Source of the DNA: Nitrospirae bacterium MYbin3
GTDB taxonomy: Bacteria > Nitrospirota > Thermodesulfovibrionia > Thermodesulfovibrionales > Dissulfurispiraceae
Assembly: GCA_002753335.1 (NCBI GenBank)
Contig: PEAD01000021.1
Location: forward strand, 1-54,596
Direction of reading: 5' to 3'
Length of the DNA stretch: 54,596 nt
Shown here: positions 20,222 to 29,059 of the stretch, piece by piece
Numbering within the stretch: position 1 is the first letter of the stretch
How the letters are laid out: each line of letters starts with the position of its first letter
The notes under the pieces: model-generated
What the model was told of the DNA's origin: nothing
Database searches by the model: none
The model's input: the letters and a program-made list of their open reading frames with translations, nothing else
Translations under genes and position numbers: made by a program

Positions 20222-21511
20222 CTAGATAAGATTCCTCATTTTATCAACATATTCGTTGACTTCAGAGGCTATGGAGTCGAGCATCCCTGAATTTAATCCC
20301 TTAAGCAGGGGCGATGCTTTTTTGACAATATCCTCCCCATCATCTTTAAAGCGGCTGAATCCGAGTTTCCGTACATACAGGTTGGCGATATGCACAACCG
20401 CAAGCTCCACACCAGGAGTGGCTATTTCGGAAATGTCTTCGTGATTGAGGGCTATAAACTGGTATATTGGGGGGAACCCCCATTTTACGAACAGCATCTC
20501 GCCGATCTTACAATGCAGCGAATCTACAATATTCAGTGTTTCCTCAAGATTAAGCCCCTTCATATCTTTTGTAATTACCGATACGGCCTGAAGTGTAAGC
20601 AGTTTGCCTATATCATGAAGAAGTCCATAGGCAAAATAGCTGTTAAAATCATCAAGGCCCAGCTTTGCAGCGATGGCCTTTGCAGCAGCCCCGCAGGCTA
20701 TGGAATGGGAAAATAGCCCGTCAATGCTGCTCTCATAACGGGCGTCCTTCATAGCAAAAAGGCTGCGATTAGAAACCATGTGTATAAGCTCGCGGGTTTC
20801 TTGAAGTCCGAGCCTGCTTATAGCCTCCTGAACTATATCGCACTTCGAGAAGCCGCTGTAGAAAATCGAATTCGCCACCGCTATGATTTTTGACGACATG
20901 CCTGCATCCATCTCAACAACCTGAGCCAGTTCTTCTATATTCGTATCTTCTTTGCCCAGAAGCTCCTCTATCTTGAAGACCACCTGAGGCATGGCTGGCA
21001 GCGCTATCTCGCCGCTCCTGATTATGTCCATCACACGGGACGACAGGGTTTCAGAATCGAGTACACCCTCTTTTGCATGGGGCGCGGCAGCGTCGAGCGG
21101 AGATTTTATACCTGACTTTTGGGTCAAAAGCTTCTCAATCTTCTGGAAAAGGCTGTTCTTGTCAAACGGCTTAATAACATAGTCGGTAACACCGGTCTTT
21201 ACGGCATATACAACGCTCTCGCTGTCTTTTCTTACCGTAAGCATTAAAAACGGAAGGTGTTTTCCTTTCTCTGTGGAGCGGATGCGGCTCAGAAGCTTCT
21301 CGCCAGAAATGCGGGGCATGTTCCAGTCTGAAAGTATAATGTCGTAGGCAAAATCTTTCCTTTCGAGCATCTCCCAGGCATCCATGCCGTCGGCAGCAGT
21401 ATCAACAACAAAATTCGGATAACGCGCCTTTACCACAAGTGAAAGCGCGGTGCGAATATTTTCCTCGTCCTCCACTATCAGAACCCTTGAAGCTTTAGTG
21501 TTTATATCCAT
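20222..21511 (-). CDS. Response regulator with HDOD output domain
   Basis: 429 residues. An N-terminal receiver (about 8-130) has acidic EDEE, phosphoacceptor Asp62 in LSDWNMPRISG, and the KPF lysine motif. After a linker comes an HDOD domain (about 165-370), starting LPAMPQVVFKIEELLG. HDOD proteins are HD-related regulators with mostly unknown targets. An AYGLLHDIGKLL segment retains an HD pair, though full HD-GYP motifs are absent, so cyclic-di-GMP hydrolysis is not supported. The start has GAGGT about 6 nt upstream. It heads the operon with the two kinase-type genes at 18066 and 16177. Confidence 0.9.
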   Translation of the reverse strand: MDINTKASRVLIVEDEENIRTALSLVVKARYPNFVVDTAADGMDAWEMLERKDFAYDIILSDWNMPRISGEKLLSRIRSTEKGKHLPFLMLTVRKDSESVVYAVKTGVTDYVIKPFDKNSLFQKIEKLLTQKSGIKSPLDAAAPHAKEGVLDSETLSSRVMDIIRSGEIALPAMPQVVFKIEELLGKEDTNIEELAQVVEMDAGMSSKIIAVANSIFYSGFSKCDIVQEAISRLGLQETRELIHMVSNRSLFAMKDARYESSIDGLFSHSIACGAAAKAIAAKLGLDDFNSYFAYGLLHDIGKLLTLQAVSVITKDMKGLNLEETLNIVDSLHCKIGEMLFVKWGFPPIYQFIALNHEDISEIATPGVELAVVHIANLYVRKLGFSRFKDDGEDIVKKASPLLKGLNSGMLDSIASEVNEYVDKMRNLI

Positions 21512-21540
21512 AGTTTTACCTCACAGAAAATAATAAGAAG

Positions 21541-21569
21541 AGATTACCTCATATCAAAAAGCATGTCAA
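21541..21569 (-). promoter_or_regulatory. Candidate promoter of the REC-HDOD operon
   Basis: Minus-strand perfect TTGACA (21564-21569), 17-nt spacer, weak TAATCT (21541-21546). Transcription would start near 21534, ahead of the GAGGT ribosome-binding site. The element overlaps the region directly upstream of the divergent uvrC. Confidence 0.45.
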
Positions 21570-21582
21570 ATTCTGCCTGTGA

Positions 21583-21588
21583 TATATT
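21583..21588 (+). promoter_or_regulatory. -10-like hexamer directly before uvrC
   Basis: TATATT (five of six to TATAAT) ends 5 nt before the uvrC ATG at 21594. There is no Shine-Dalgarno and no good -35. A transcript starting here would be leaderless. Confidence 0.3.
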
Positions 21589-21593
21589 AAAGC

Positions 21594-23438
21594 ATGAATC
21601 CTGATATTGCGGAACTGCCGAAGCGTCCCGGAGTTTACATCTTCAAGGGCAGCAAAGAAAATGTAATTTATGTGGGCAAGGCAAAAAACCTGAAGAACAG
21701 GCTTGCAAGCTATTTCCAGAAATCTTCAGGGCTCGATGCACGCAAGCAGAAGATGGTAAGGCTGATACGCGGCTTCTCCTACATAGTAACCGGCAACGAA
21801 CTTGAAGCATTAATTCTGGAAGCTAATCTTATTAAACAGCATAAACCCAGGTTCAATATCATACTCAGAGACGATAAAAATTATCCCTGCCTCAAGCTTA
21901 CGGTCAAAGAACAGTGGCCCAGGCTGGAGGTGGTACGCAGGGTGAAAAATGACAGCAATGTTTATTTCGGCCCCTACGTTCCTGCGCAGGCTATGTGGGA
22001 GGCCCTTGCGGTAATTCGTAAACATTTTAGGATAAGGACATGCAAATACCCTCTCGACAGGCCGATGAGGCCATGCATACAGTACCAGATGAAACGCTGT
22101 CCTGCACCCTGCGCCGGCTTGATAGATAGAGAGGAATATATGAAGACTGTGGAGGATGTGCGGCTTTTCCTGCTGGGTGAAAAAACTGCATTGATAGACA
22201 GGCTTCAAAAGCATATGCTCAAACTCTCGGATGAGATGCGATTCGAGGAGGCTGCAAAGGAAAGGGACAGGCTGCTCATGCTGCAGCGCGCCTTTGAATC
22301 GCAGAAGGTTATTTCGCCTGAACTCGGAGATATAGATGTAATAGGATATTGCTCTGGCGATGATACCCAAAATACAGGTGAAGACACTCCAACAATATCT
22401 CCTTTTGCTTTCCATATCCTTTTTATCAGGAACGGCATAATGATCGGGGCAAAAGATTTCTTTATCGAAAACCCCCTTGCTGACAGCGAAGAATCTATGC
22501 TACATGGTTTTATCGAGGCCTTTTACTCAAAAGATATGACACCACCACCAGTTATACTGACGAACAAAACACCGCATGGGATTAAAACGCTTCAGGAATG
22601 GCTCGGAGCAAAACGCAGCGGCAAGGCAAGGATTAAAGTTCCTGCACGCGGAAAAAAACATGAGCTGCTTATTATGGCAAACGAAAATGCAAAACTGCAT
22701 ATGAGCTCGCCAAAATATTTCGACAAAGGGAATGTTATGGCGGAGGTTGGATCAAAACTTAATTTGGAAGAAGCCCCTCATTCTATAGGAGCCTTTGATA
22801 TATCCACTATTCAAGGCAGCGATTCGGTCGGGGCCTATGTTTGCTGGGAAGGCGAGGATTTTAACAAAAACCGCTACCGACATATCCGTATTAAGAATGT
22901 CGAGGGAGTGGATGACTATGCGATGATGCGCGAGGCGGTTGAACGCGTTTTCGGGTCTTCACGCAATGATGCATCTATCCCGGACCTTGTCCTTATAGAC
23001 GGCGGGGCAGGCCAGCTTTCTGCAGCAAGAGAGATTCTTGAAGGGCTGGGGATAAATACAGGGTTGGCGGGCATAGCAAAAAAACCGGACAGGGCTTTTC
23101 TGCTCAGCGGGAAGGTTATAGACATTGGCGACAGGAGCGACTCTTCACTTCTTTTAAGGAAAATCAGGGATGAGGTTCACAGGTTTGCGGTCGGTTTTCA
23201 CAGAAAATCAAGGGATAAACGGACACTCGAATCGCCGCTCGAAAAAATAGAAGGAATAGGAAAGCAAAGAAGACTCTCCCTGCTGAGGCATTTCGGAAGC
23301 TTGGAGGGGATTAGAAACGCTTCTGTTGAAGAGATAGCAGCTCTTAAAGGTTTTAATAAAGAACTTGCTGAAAAGGTAAAGCAGGGGGTTTTTGATTTAA
23401 AATTAATACCTGATAGAAAAATCCCTGAAACCTTCTAA
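21594..23438 (+). CDS. uvrC: UvrABC system protein C, excinuclease subunit
   Basis: 614 residues, full length. UvrC makes both incisions flanking DNA damage after UvrB loading. An N-terminal GIY-YIG nuclease (GVYIFKG, then VIYVGKAKNLKNRLASYFQ, residues 12-45) is followed by a Cys-containing region (RTCKYPLDRPMRPCIQYQMK). A UVR motif (about 200-235, MRFEEAAKERDRL) for UvrB contact comes next. Then an RNase H-like nuclease domain has FDISTIQGSDSVGA and PDLVLIDGGAGQLSAA, and tandem helix-hairpin-helix motifs close the protein (EKIEGIGKQRRLSLLRHFG). The last 36 nt overlap the convergent acylphosphatase gene. Confidence 0.98.
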   Translation: MNPDIAELPKRPGVYIFKGSKENVIYVGKAKNLKNRLASYFQKSSGLDARKQKMVRLIRGFSYIVTGNELEALILEANLIKQHKPRFNIILRDDKNYPCLKLTVKEQWPRLEVVRRVKNDSNVYFGPYVPAQAMWEALAVIRKHFRIRTCKYPLDRPMRPCIQYQMKRCPAPCAGLIDREEYMKTVEDVRLFLLGEKTALIDRLQKHMLKLSDEMRFEEAAKERDRLLMLQRAFESQKVISPELGDIDVIGYCSGDDTQNTGEDTPTISPFAFHILFIRNGIMIGAKDFFIENPLADSEESMLHGFIEAFYSKDMTPPPVILTNKTPHGIKTLQEWLGAKRSGKARIKVPARGKKHELLIMANENAKLHMSSPKYFDKGNVMAEVGSKLNLEEAPHSIGAFDISTIQGSDSVGAYVCWEGEDFNKNRYRHIRIKNVEGVDDYAMMREAVERVFGSSRNDASIPDLVLIDGGAGQLSAAREILEGLGINTGLAGIAKKPDRAFLLSGKVIDIGDRSDSSLLLRKIRDEVHRFAVGFHRKSRDKRTLESPLEKIEGIGKQRRLSLLRHFGSLEGIRNASVEEIAALKGFNKELAEKVKQGVFDLKLIPDRKIPETF

Positions 23439-23681
23439 CTTTTCTTCCCAGCTGACATCAATACCGGTTACATGAGAGGCAGGAGGGCCGGAGCGGCATT
23501 TTCTTATTGCTTCTTCTATCACAGTTTTTTCTCCCTCAAAGACCGCTTCAACTCTTCTGTCATGAAGATTTCGCACCCAACCGGCAAGGCCAAGGGATTC
23601 GGCGAGTTCCTCTGTAAAGCCTCGGTAATAGACGCCTTGAACTCTTCCTGATATGTAGAGATGCGCTCTTGCTTTCATCAT
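23403..23681 (-). CDS. acyP: Acylphosphatase
   Basis: 92 residues, a complete acylphosphatase, which hydrolyses carboxyl-phosphate bonds of small acyl phosphates and, in some cases, aspartyl phosphates. The GRVQGVYYRGFTEELA motif holds the phosphate-binding Arg, and GWVRNLHDRRVEAVFEG holds the catalytic Asn. Its ATG overlaps the stop of the upstream hybrid kinase (ATGA, with a second adjacent ATG giving an N-terminal Met-Met), indicating translational coupling. Its 3' end runs 36 nt antisense into uvrC. Coupling to a receiver-containing kinase is suggestive but not proof of a role in signalling. Confidence 0.93.
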   Translation of the reverse strand: MMKARAHLYISGRVQGVYYRGFTEELAESLGLAGWVRNLHDRRVEAVFEGEKTVIEEAIRKCRSGPPASHVTGIDVSWEEKLEGFRDFSIRY

Positions 23682-26170
23682 GCGTCAAGCAGTTCACGCA
23701 CCTTTTTCAAGAGGACTGATGGTGCGACAGGTTTGAGTATAAAGTTTATGCCCGGTTCGAGCAGACCTTCTTTGCTGAGGATGTCTTCAGCATAGCCGCT
23801 GAAGAAAAGCGCTTTTATCCTGGAGTTTATAATCCGAATTTCCTCATAAGCCTGTCTCCCGTTCTTTTTAGGCATAATTCCATCGAGTATAACGAGTTTA
23901 ACTGTATCGCTGTGCTCAGCATATTTCGAAATAGCATCTTCACCATCAACAGCCTCTATAACTTTGTAGCCATAATTAGCAAGCACTTTGGCCGACAACA
24001 TCCTAAGGACAGAATCGTCTTCTGCGACAAGTATGGTCTCATTGCCGCCTTTTATAGAAATCAGTTCTTTTTCTGTTGGTTCTGCTTCAATACCGCCGCT
24101 GAATATTGGTATGTAGATTTTGAATACAGTTCCCTTTTCGATTTCGCTGTAAACATCTATATAACCTTCATGCTGGCTGACAATGCCATAAACCATAGAG
24201 AGGCCAAGACCGGTGCCTTTGCCCTGCTCCTTGGTGGTAAAGAAGGGCTCGAATATCTTTTCTTTTGTTTTTGCATCCATGCCTGAACCGGTATCCGAGA
24301 TCATAAGTAGCGCGTATCTGCCGATCCTGCCATACCCATGCGCCTCGATAAAATCCTGATCTATTTGCATAAGCTCTGTTTTTATCGAGATATGTCCGCC
24401 TTTAGACATGGCGTCACGCGCATTGGTAACAAGGTTCATCATGATCTGTTCAATCTGGCCCCTGTCAGCCATGATCGTAAGATCTTCATTGGCGCAATTT
24501 ATTTTGATATCTATATCTTCCCGTATCAGGCGCAGCAGAAATTTCTGCATGCCTGATACGATATCGTTCAGGTTGTTGGGTTTAGGATTGATGACCTGCT
24601 TTCTGCTGAAGGCAAGAAGGCTCTGGTTAAGTGTGGTTGCTCTGTCAGATGCCTGAAGTATCTGCTCGATATTTGCCTTGAGAGGACTGTCTGTGTCCAA
24701 TTTCATCAGCGTTAGGTGCGAATATCCGACTATGGCCGTAATTATATTGTTGAAGTCATGGGCTACCCCGCCCGCAAGCTGGCCTATTGCGTCGAGCTTT
24801 TGTGACTGCCGGAGTTGTTCTTCGAGCCGCTTGAGTTCAGTTATATCCTGAAGTGTTTCGATAGCGGCTATAAGTTCTCCCTTATTGTTAAAGATGGGCG
24901 CTGCCTCGAAGATAATGTATCTGTCTTTGCCTCCGAGATTCTTGTACCATCCCTCTGCCGTAATTCCCTCCGGGTTAAGAGATGACTTCGCGTAGTTCTT
25001 GTAGAGTTTCTGGAGGATTTCATCAGCATCGTGGTTTATAATTACGTCCGCAACCGTAGGCCTTTTATGGTCGTAAAAAGGTTTCCATTGATCATCGGTG
25101 CCTATCATGTCGAATTCTTTGCATCCGGTCAGCTTTTCGCAGGACTTGTTCCAGAGCATGATCCTGTGTGTTCTGTCCAGAACAAAGGTTGCTGTTGCGG
25201 AGTTCTGGATAAGGTTCTTCGAAAAATTTTCCTGCTCTAATAATGCCACTTCGGCTTTTTCCCTTTCATTAATATTTTCTTGCATATTCCGGTTGAGCAC
25301 AACAAGCGAACGATATCTCCAGACCGCCATGAAAGCAACAATAAGAAATACGACAGCGGAAATGACAATTAAAACTTTTTTGTCTGTCCAATATGGTTTG
25401 GGCTTGCCGTACCATTTGCTGTAAAGGGCTTTGTATTCGGCAGTGTGGGAAAACTCCTCTATGAGCTTATTAAGCTTATTAAGCAGCTCCGGAGCGTCTT
25501 TTCGGACAGCGATTGCGCGTTTAACTTCCGACAATGGATCACCGATAATTGTGATCTTCTCCTCCAGTCCTGCATCAAGTGCTATCTGCATAAGCGTAGT
25601 GGCGGAAGTGCAGAAGGCATCAATATTCCCTGACAATAAATCCATCAGCCCATTGGCATTGCTTTCGTAGGTGGATATTATAAGGTTGGTATTTTTGTTT
25701 TTTAATATTTCAGAGGACGAGGAACCTTTTGTTACTCCTATAACTTTAACGTCTTTCAGGTCTTTAATCAGACTGTTATTTGCTCTTGCGAATATCGAGA
25801 CAGGGAAGGTTCCAATAGGAATCGTGAAATCGAAAATTCCTTTTCTGTTTTCGGTGATTCCCTGTCCTGGAGCCACATCGGCCTTGCCGTCTTTTAATAA
25901 AGGAGCGATGGCATCCCAGTTTTTTTCGAACTGGTAAGTTACCGAAAAGCCTCCGCGCTTTGCTATTTGATTCATTACATCAACAGCAAATCCGGACGCC
26001 TCACCGGTTGCACGGTCTTTAAAATATGTTGGCGGGGAGTCTGACTGTACTATTGCCCTGATGGTTTCTGTATGGTCTGATTTAGGTTCTGGCGGGATTT
26101 CCGCAAAGGCTGCAGATGTGGGAAATAATAGTGCGATTAAATACAGATTGATAAGGAAACACTTTCTCAT
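23678..26170 (-). CDS. Periplasmic-binding-domain (SBP3)-PAS hybrid histidine kinase with receiver
   Basis: 830 residues. A signal peptide (1-23) precedes an amino-acid-binding-protein-like (SBP_bac_3) sensor domain (about 35-258, with [15 protein letters not shown] and [19 protein letters not shown]). A TM helix (about 265-285) follows, then PAS (about 312-447). HisKA has His471 in [13 protein letters not shown]; the ATPase domain has [20 protein letters not shown] and [13 protein letters not shown] receiver (about 712-828) has AEDD and phosphoacceptor Asp763 in [11 protein letters not shown]. This architecture suggests periplasmic detection of an amino acid or similar small solute; the ligand cannot be told from sequence. 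The start follows a G-rich GGGGGGAGG ribosome-binding region. It is coupled to acyP by a 4-nt overlap. Confidence 0.92.
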   Translation of the reverse strand: MRKCFLINLYLIALLFPTSAAFAEIPPEPKSDHTETIRAIVQSDSPPTYFKDRATGEASGFAVDVMNQIAKRGGFSVTYQFEKNWDAIAPLLKDGKADVAPGQGITENRKGIFDFTIPIGTFPVSIFARANNSLIKDLKDVKVIGVTKGSSSSEILKNKNTNLIISTYESNANGLMDLLSGNIDAFCTSATTLMQIALDAGLEEKITIIGDPLSEVKRAIAVRKDAPELLNKLNKLIEEFSHTAEYKALYSKWYGKPKPYWTDKKVLIVISAVVFLIVAFMAVWRYRSLVVLNRNMQENINEREKAEVALLEQENFSKNLIQNSATATFVLDRTHRIMLWNKSCEKLTGCKEFDMIGTDDQWKPFYDHKRPTVADVIINHDADEILQKLYKNYAKSSLNPEGITAEGWYKNLGGKDRYIIFEAAPIFNNKGELIAAIETLQDITELKRLEEQLRQSQKLDAIGQLAGGVAHDFNNIITAIVGYSHLTLMKLDTDSPLKANIEQILQASDRATTLNQSLLAFSRKQVINPKPNNLNDIVSGMQKFLLRLIREDIDIKINCANEDLTIMADRGQIEQIMMNLVTNARDAMSKGGHISIKTELMQIDQDFIEAHGYGRIGRYALLMISDTGSGMDAKTKEKIFEPFFTTKEQGKGTGLGLSMVYGIVSQHEGYIDVYSEIEKGTVFKIYIPIFSGGIEAEPTEKELISIKGGNETILVAEDDSVLRMLSAKVLANYGYKVIEAVDGEDAISKYAEHSDTVKLVILDGIMPKKNGRQAYEEIRIINSRIKALFFSGYAEDILSKEGLLEPGINFILKPVAPSVLLKKVRELLDA

Positions 26171-26291
26171 TACCTGCCTCCCCCCCAGAATGACCGGTTA
26201 AAAGAATATGATAAAGCTTATTCCTAAATATAAGCAAACAAAGTTTATCGCAACATTTTTTTGCACTCAGTTGAGCTTAAGTTGAGAAATC

Positions 26292-27320
26292 ATGCATGAT
26301 AAGTTTGTTTTTTTACCTATGAAAGATGAAACGAACATTGAAACACAGCCGCAAGCGATAAAAATTCGCAATCTGTTAATTAATCCACCCCTGCTTCTTG
26401 CTCCGATGGCAGGGCTTACCCACAGCGCCCTCCGAAGGATTATCATTGAGTTCGGCGGGGTTGGACTGCTGTCAACCGAAATGCTGTCCGCAAAAAGACT
26501 GCCGACAGAAAATCCACAAATCTCCCCTTATCTGTTCAGGACCGAAAGAGAAAGCCCACTTTCCTACCAGCTTTTAACTTCCACCGAAAAAGAGATAGGC
26601 CGGGCCATTGATGCTCTTCATGCATTGAAGGCTGATGCTGTTGATTTGAACATGGGCTGCCCATCACCGTCGGTCATCAAATTGGGCGCGGGCGTAATGC
26701 TGGCGGAGCGGCCTGATGAGGTTCGCCGCATTGTGGCAGAGGCAAGGAAGCGTACCACTCTGCCTCTGAGCGCGAAAATTCGGCTCGGCAGCGAAGCTGA
26801 CAGCACAAAATTAAGGACGTTCTGCTTCATGCTCGAAGGTGAGGGTATTGATCTGCTTACGGTGCATGCCCGGTTCAAGCATGAACCCTTTGCAAGAAAT
26901 CCGCGATGGGCATATATAGCCGAAATAAAGGAATGCATTAAAATACCTGTCATCGCCAATGGCGGAGTTTTTTCGGTAGAGGATGCCGAAAAATGCCTGA
27001 GAGTATCCGGCGCCGACGGATTGATGCTGGGACGGGGGGCGGTGATAAGGCCTTGGCTATTTGCCGAAATTGCGAGAACTGTATTCGGCAGCGATATTCC
27101 CGATCGAGTAGTGTCTCTGCCGGATGTTTACGCCGCTTTTTTCGAAGCGCTGAACGCAGATTATCGCCCTGTGTACCGTTTGGGCAGACTGAAGGAATTT
27201 ACCCACTACTTTGCCAAGAACTATAAATTCGGACACTCTTTAGCGTCTGCTATCCAGTCAAGCAGTAGCATGGATGAAGCAAGGGCAAGGGCAGGGGCGT
27301 TCTTTGCGAACAATGGATAG
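26292..27320 (+). CDS. dus: tRNA-dihydrouridine synthase
   Basis: 342 residues, a FMN-dependent dihydrouridine synthase that reduces uridines in tRNA D-loops. APMAGLTHSALRRII starts the TIM barrel. NMGCPSPSVIKLGAGVML contains the catalytic Cys; TVHAR and PVIANGGVFSVEDAEKCL followed by GADGLMLGRGAVIRPWLF form the FMN phosphate site; a C-terminal helical domain follows. Overall it is most like the DusB group. The N terminus is long for the family (about 38 residues before the barrel), so the in-frame ATG at 26319 is an alternative start. Neither start has a good Shine-Dalgarno. Convergent with murB. Confidence 0.94.
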   Translation: MHDKFVFLPMKDETNIETQPQAIKIRNLLINPPLLLAPMAGLTHSALRRIIIEFGGVGLLSTEMLSAKRLPTENPQISPYLFRTERESPLSYQLLTSTEKEIGRAIDALHALKADAVDLNMGCPSPSVIKLGAGVMLAERPDEVRRIVAEARKRTTLPLSAKIRLGSEADSTKLRTFCFMLEGEGIDLLTVHARFKHEPFARNPRWAYIAEIKECIKIPVIANGGVFSVEDAEKCLRVSGADGLMLGRGAVIRPWLFAEIARTVFGSDIPDRVVSLPDVYAAFFEALNADYRPVYRLGRLKEFTHYFAKNYKFGHSLASAIQSSSSMDEARARAGAFFANNG

Positions 27321-27361
27321 CGTCTTTTCTTAGAAAGTGCGACCTCTAATTTTGGAAGCTA

Positions 27362-28420
27362 CTAACGAAATCCGATAAACCTGACTTCAGGTTCAAGTCT
27401 TATTGTAAAGCGTGCCCAAACTTCTTTTTGAATAAGTTCTGCAAACGCAGCTAATTCTGATGCTGTAGCGCCGCCCCGGTTTATGATGCAGAGCGAATGC
27501 TTTGGAGATATGCCTGCCTTGCCGTAAATATAGCCTTTGCCAAATCCTGCAGTCTGAATAATGCATGCAGCAGAAATCTTCATCGAGCCATCGCTTTGAG
27601 GCCATGCCCAATTTTCGCAGCCGCCATTTTTCTCAATATCCTCTTTTATCTTCATAAACAAACTGTTTTCAACTAGCGGGTTTTTAAAGAAAGATCCTGC
27701 GCTCATAAATGAATCGCTGTCATTTGATATAACCAGTCCCTTGGCTTTTCTGATTGAGAGAACAGCATCTCTGACTGCGTGCAAAGAGGGATTCTGCGTA
27801 TTTTTTAGAAAATTAATAATATCGCGGTGTTCAGCGTAAGGCTTTCGATTAACAGCAAGGGAAAAACTGACGCGCGTAATCACATAGTGTCCAGATGCTT
27901 CTGTGTTGAAAATGCTTTTGCGATAACCGAATCCGCAATGCTCTTTATTGAATTCTGCTGAGGCGCTGTTGGTTGAATCTATAGCGCGAACGCCGGTAAT
28001 TACCTCTTCCGCGCTTTGGCCGTAAGCCCCGATATTCTGCACCGGAGCCGCGCCCACTGTACCCGGAATGCCCGAAAGACATTCAATTCCCTGCCAGTTC
28101 TTTTCTGTGCAAAAATTTACCAGATAATCCCAGTCAACGCCTGCGCCTGCCGAAACAAGCGCTGAGTCGTTTGTGGCCGAAAATTCTATACCCTGAATCC
28201 TGTTCATTATTGCGAGCCCGTTGAATCCGGCATCGCTTATCAAAACATTGCTTCCGCTGCCGAGTGCAAGGGTTGGCAGGTTAGCAGATTTGGCGAAAGA
28301 TATCGCTTTAAGCAGATTGTCTTCGTTTTCAACCTGCGCCAGATAACGCGCAGGGCCGCCAACCTTAAAGGTGGTTAAATCTGCAAGAGGAACGTTTTCG
28401 TTAATCTCTAGAGGCTTCAC
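27362..28420 (-). CDS. murB: UDP-N-acetylenolpyruvoylglucosamine reductase
   Basis: 352 residues. MurB performs the NADPH- and FAD-dependent second step of UDP-MurNAc synthesis. The FAD-binding part shows TTFKVGGPARYLAQV, LALGSGSNVLISDAGFNGL, and GIECLSGIPGTVGAAPVQN followed by IGAYGQ. The catalytic Ser region is MSAGSFFKNPLV, and the protein ends EPEVRFIGF. Its length and insertions fit the type I (E. coli-like) enzyme. Its ATG overlaps the stop of the upstream response-regulator gene by 4 nt (ATGA), so a cell-wall enzyme is translationally coupled to a two-component pair. Confidence 0.97.
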   Translation of the reverse strand: MKPLEINENVPLADLTTFKVGGPARYLAQVENEDNLLKAISFAKSANLPTLALGSGSNVLISDAGFNGLAIMNRIQGIEFSATNDSALVSAGAGVDWDYLVNFCTEKNWQGIECLSGIPGTVGAAPVQNIGAYGQSAEEVITGVRAIDSTNSASAEFNKEHCGFGYRKSIFNTEASGHYVITRVSFSLAVNRKPYAEHRDIINFLKNTQNPSLHAVRDAVLSIRKAKGLVISNDSDSFMSAGSFFKNPLVENSLFMKIKEDIEKNGGCENWAWPQSDGSMKISAACIIQTAGFGKGYIYGKAGISPKHSLCIINRGGATASELAAFAELIQKEVWARFTIRLEPEVRFIGFR

Positions 28421-29058
28421 TTGGCGGCGTCATTGTCTTGCCCATAAATCTTGTCATAAAACTTCGGGTAGAGTTTTTTTGTGCATTCAGGGCATATGGA
28501 GTGGGTGAACTCTGCTTCTGTATGGTCGCTGATATAGCCTTCAAGCTGCTCCCAAAAGCCCTTGTCGTCGCGTATCTTTTTGCAGGAGGAGCATATCGGT
28601 ATCATTCCCCTTAAGGTCTTAACCTTGTCCAGAGCCTCCTGAAGCTGCTTTATAAGTATCTCTCGCTCTTTTTGCAGCAGAAGAGTGCGGGCGCATTTCG
28701 AAACAGAGTTCAGCAATACATTTGTGTCTATCGGCTTAAGAACGTATTGGCCGACACCTATATTGATAGCGTCAATCAGGTATTCGGTGTCGCTGTGGGC
28801 GGTGGTTATGATGATACGGGCATCACTGTTTATTTCCATAATCTTTCTGGCCATTTCGATGCCGTTCATTTCGGGCATGCGAATATCTGTTACTACTATG
28901 TCCGGACGGAGCTGCTCATAAAGACTTAATCCCTCGCTTCCGTTAGAGGCGGTGTGCAGTTCCGAAAAGCGTCTTTTGAGTATATCCGCAATTATTCTTT
29001 GGGTTTCGGAATCGTCCTCCACATACAGGATCTTCAGATCTAATTTTGTATTTTCCAT
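28417..29058 (-). CDS. Response regulator with C-terminal four-cysteine domain
   Basis: 213 residues. The receiver (about 8-125) has VEDD, phosphoacceptor Asp58 in VVTDIRMPEMNG, and the KP motif. A coiled coil (about 128-150) leads to a C-terminal module with CSSC (Cys156, Cys159) and CPEC (Cys189, Cys192). The intervening IRDDKGFWEQLEGYISDH is characteristic of a module often attached to REC or PAS proteins. A zinc ribbon is the likely fold (inference); I recognise no DNA-binding domain. GAGGT precedes the ATG. The gene starts 1 nt after the kinase at 29060-31630 and overlaps murB by 4 nt, so the kinase and this regulator are a likely cognate pair. Confidence 0.88.
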   Translation of the reverse strand: MENTKLDLKILYVEDDSETQRIIADILKRRFSELHTASNGSEGLSLYEQLRPDIVVTDIRMPEMNGIEMARKIMEINSDARIIITTAHSDTEYLIDAINIGVGQYVLKPIDTNVLLNSVSKCARTLLLQKEREILIKQLQEALDKVKTLRGMIPICSSCKKIRDDKGFWEQLEGYISDHTEAEFTHSICPECTKKLYPKFYDKIYGQDNDAAK

Positions 29059-29059
29059 T

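Noticed and set aside
20222..21511. HD-GYP cyclic-di-GMP phosphodiesterase assignment for the REC-HDOD protein
   Set aside because: An HD pair is visible (LLHDIGK), but the GYP motif and other metal ligands of HD-GYP are missing; the overall pattern is HDOD.
26180..26186. Seven-C tract (seven G on the minus strand) in the ribosome-binding region of the SBP3 hybrid kinase
   Set aside because: Too short for a convincing slippage locus; a G-rich Shine-Dalgarno explains it.
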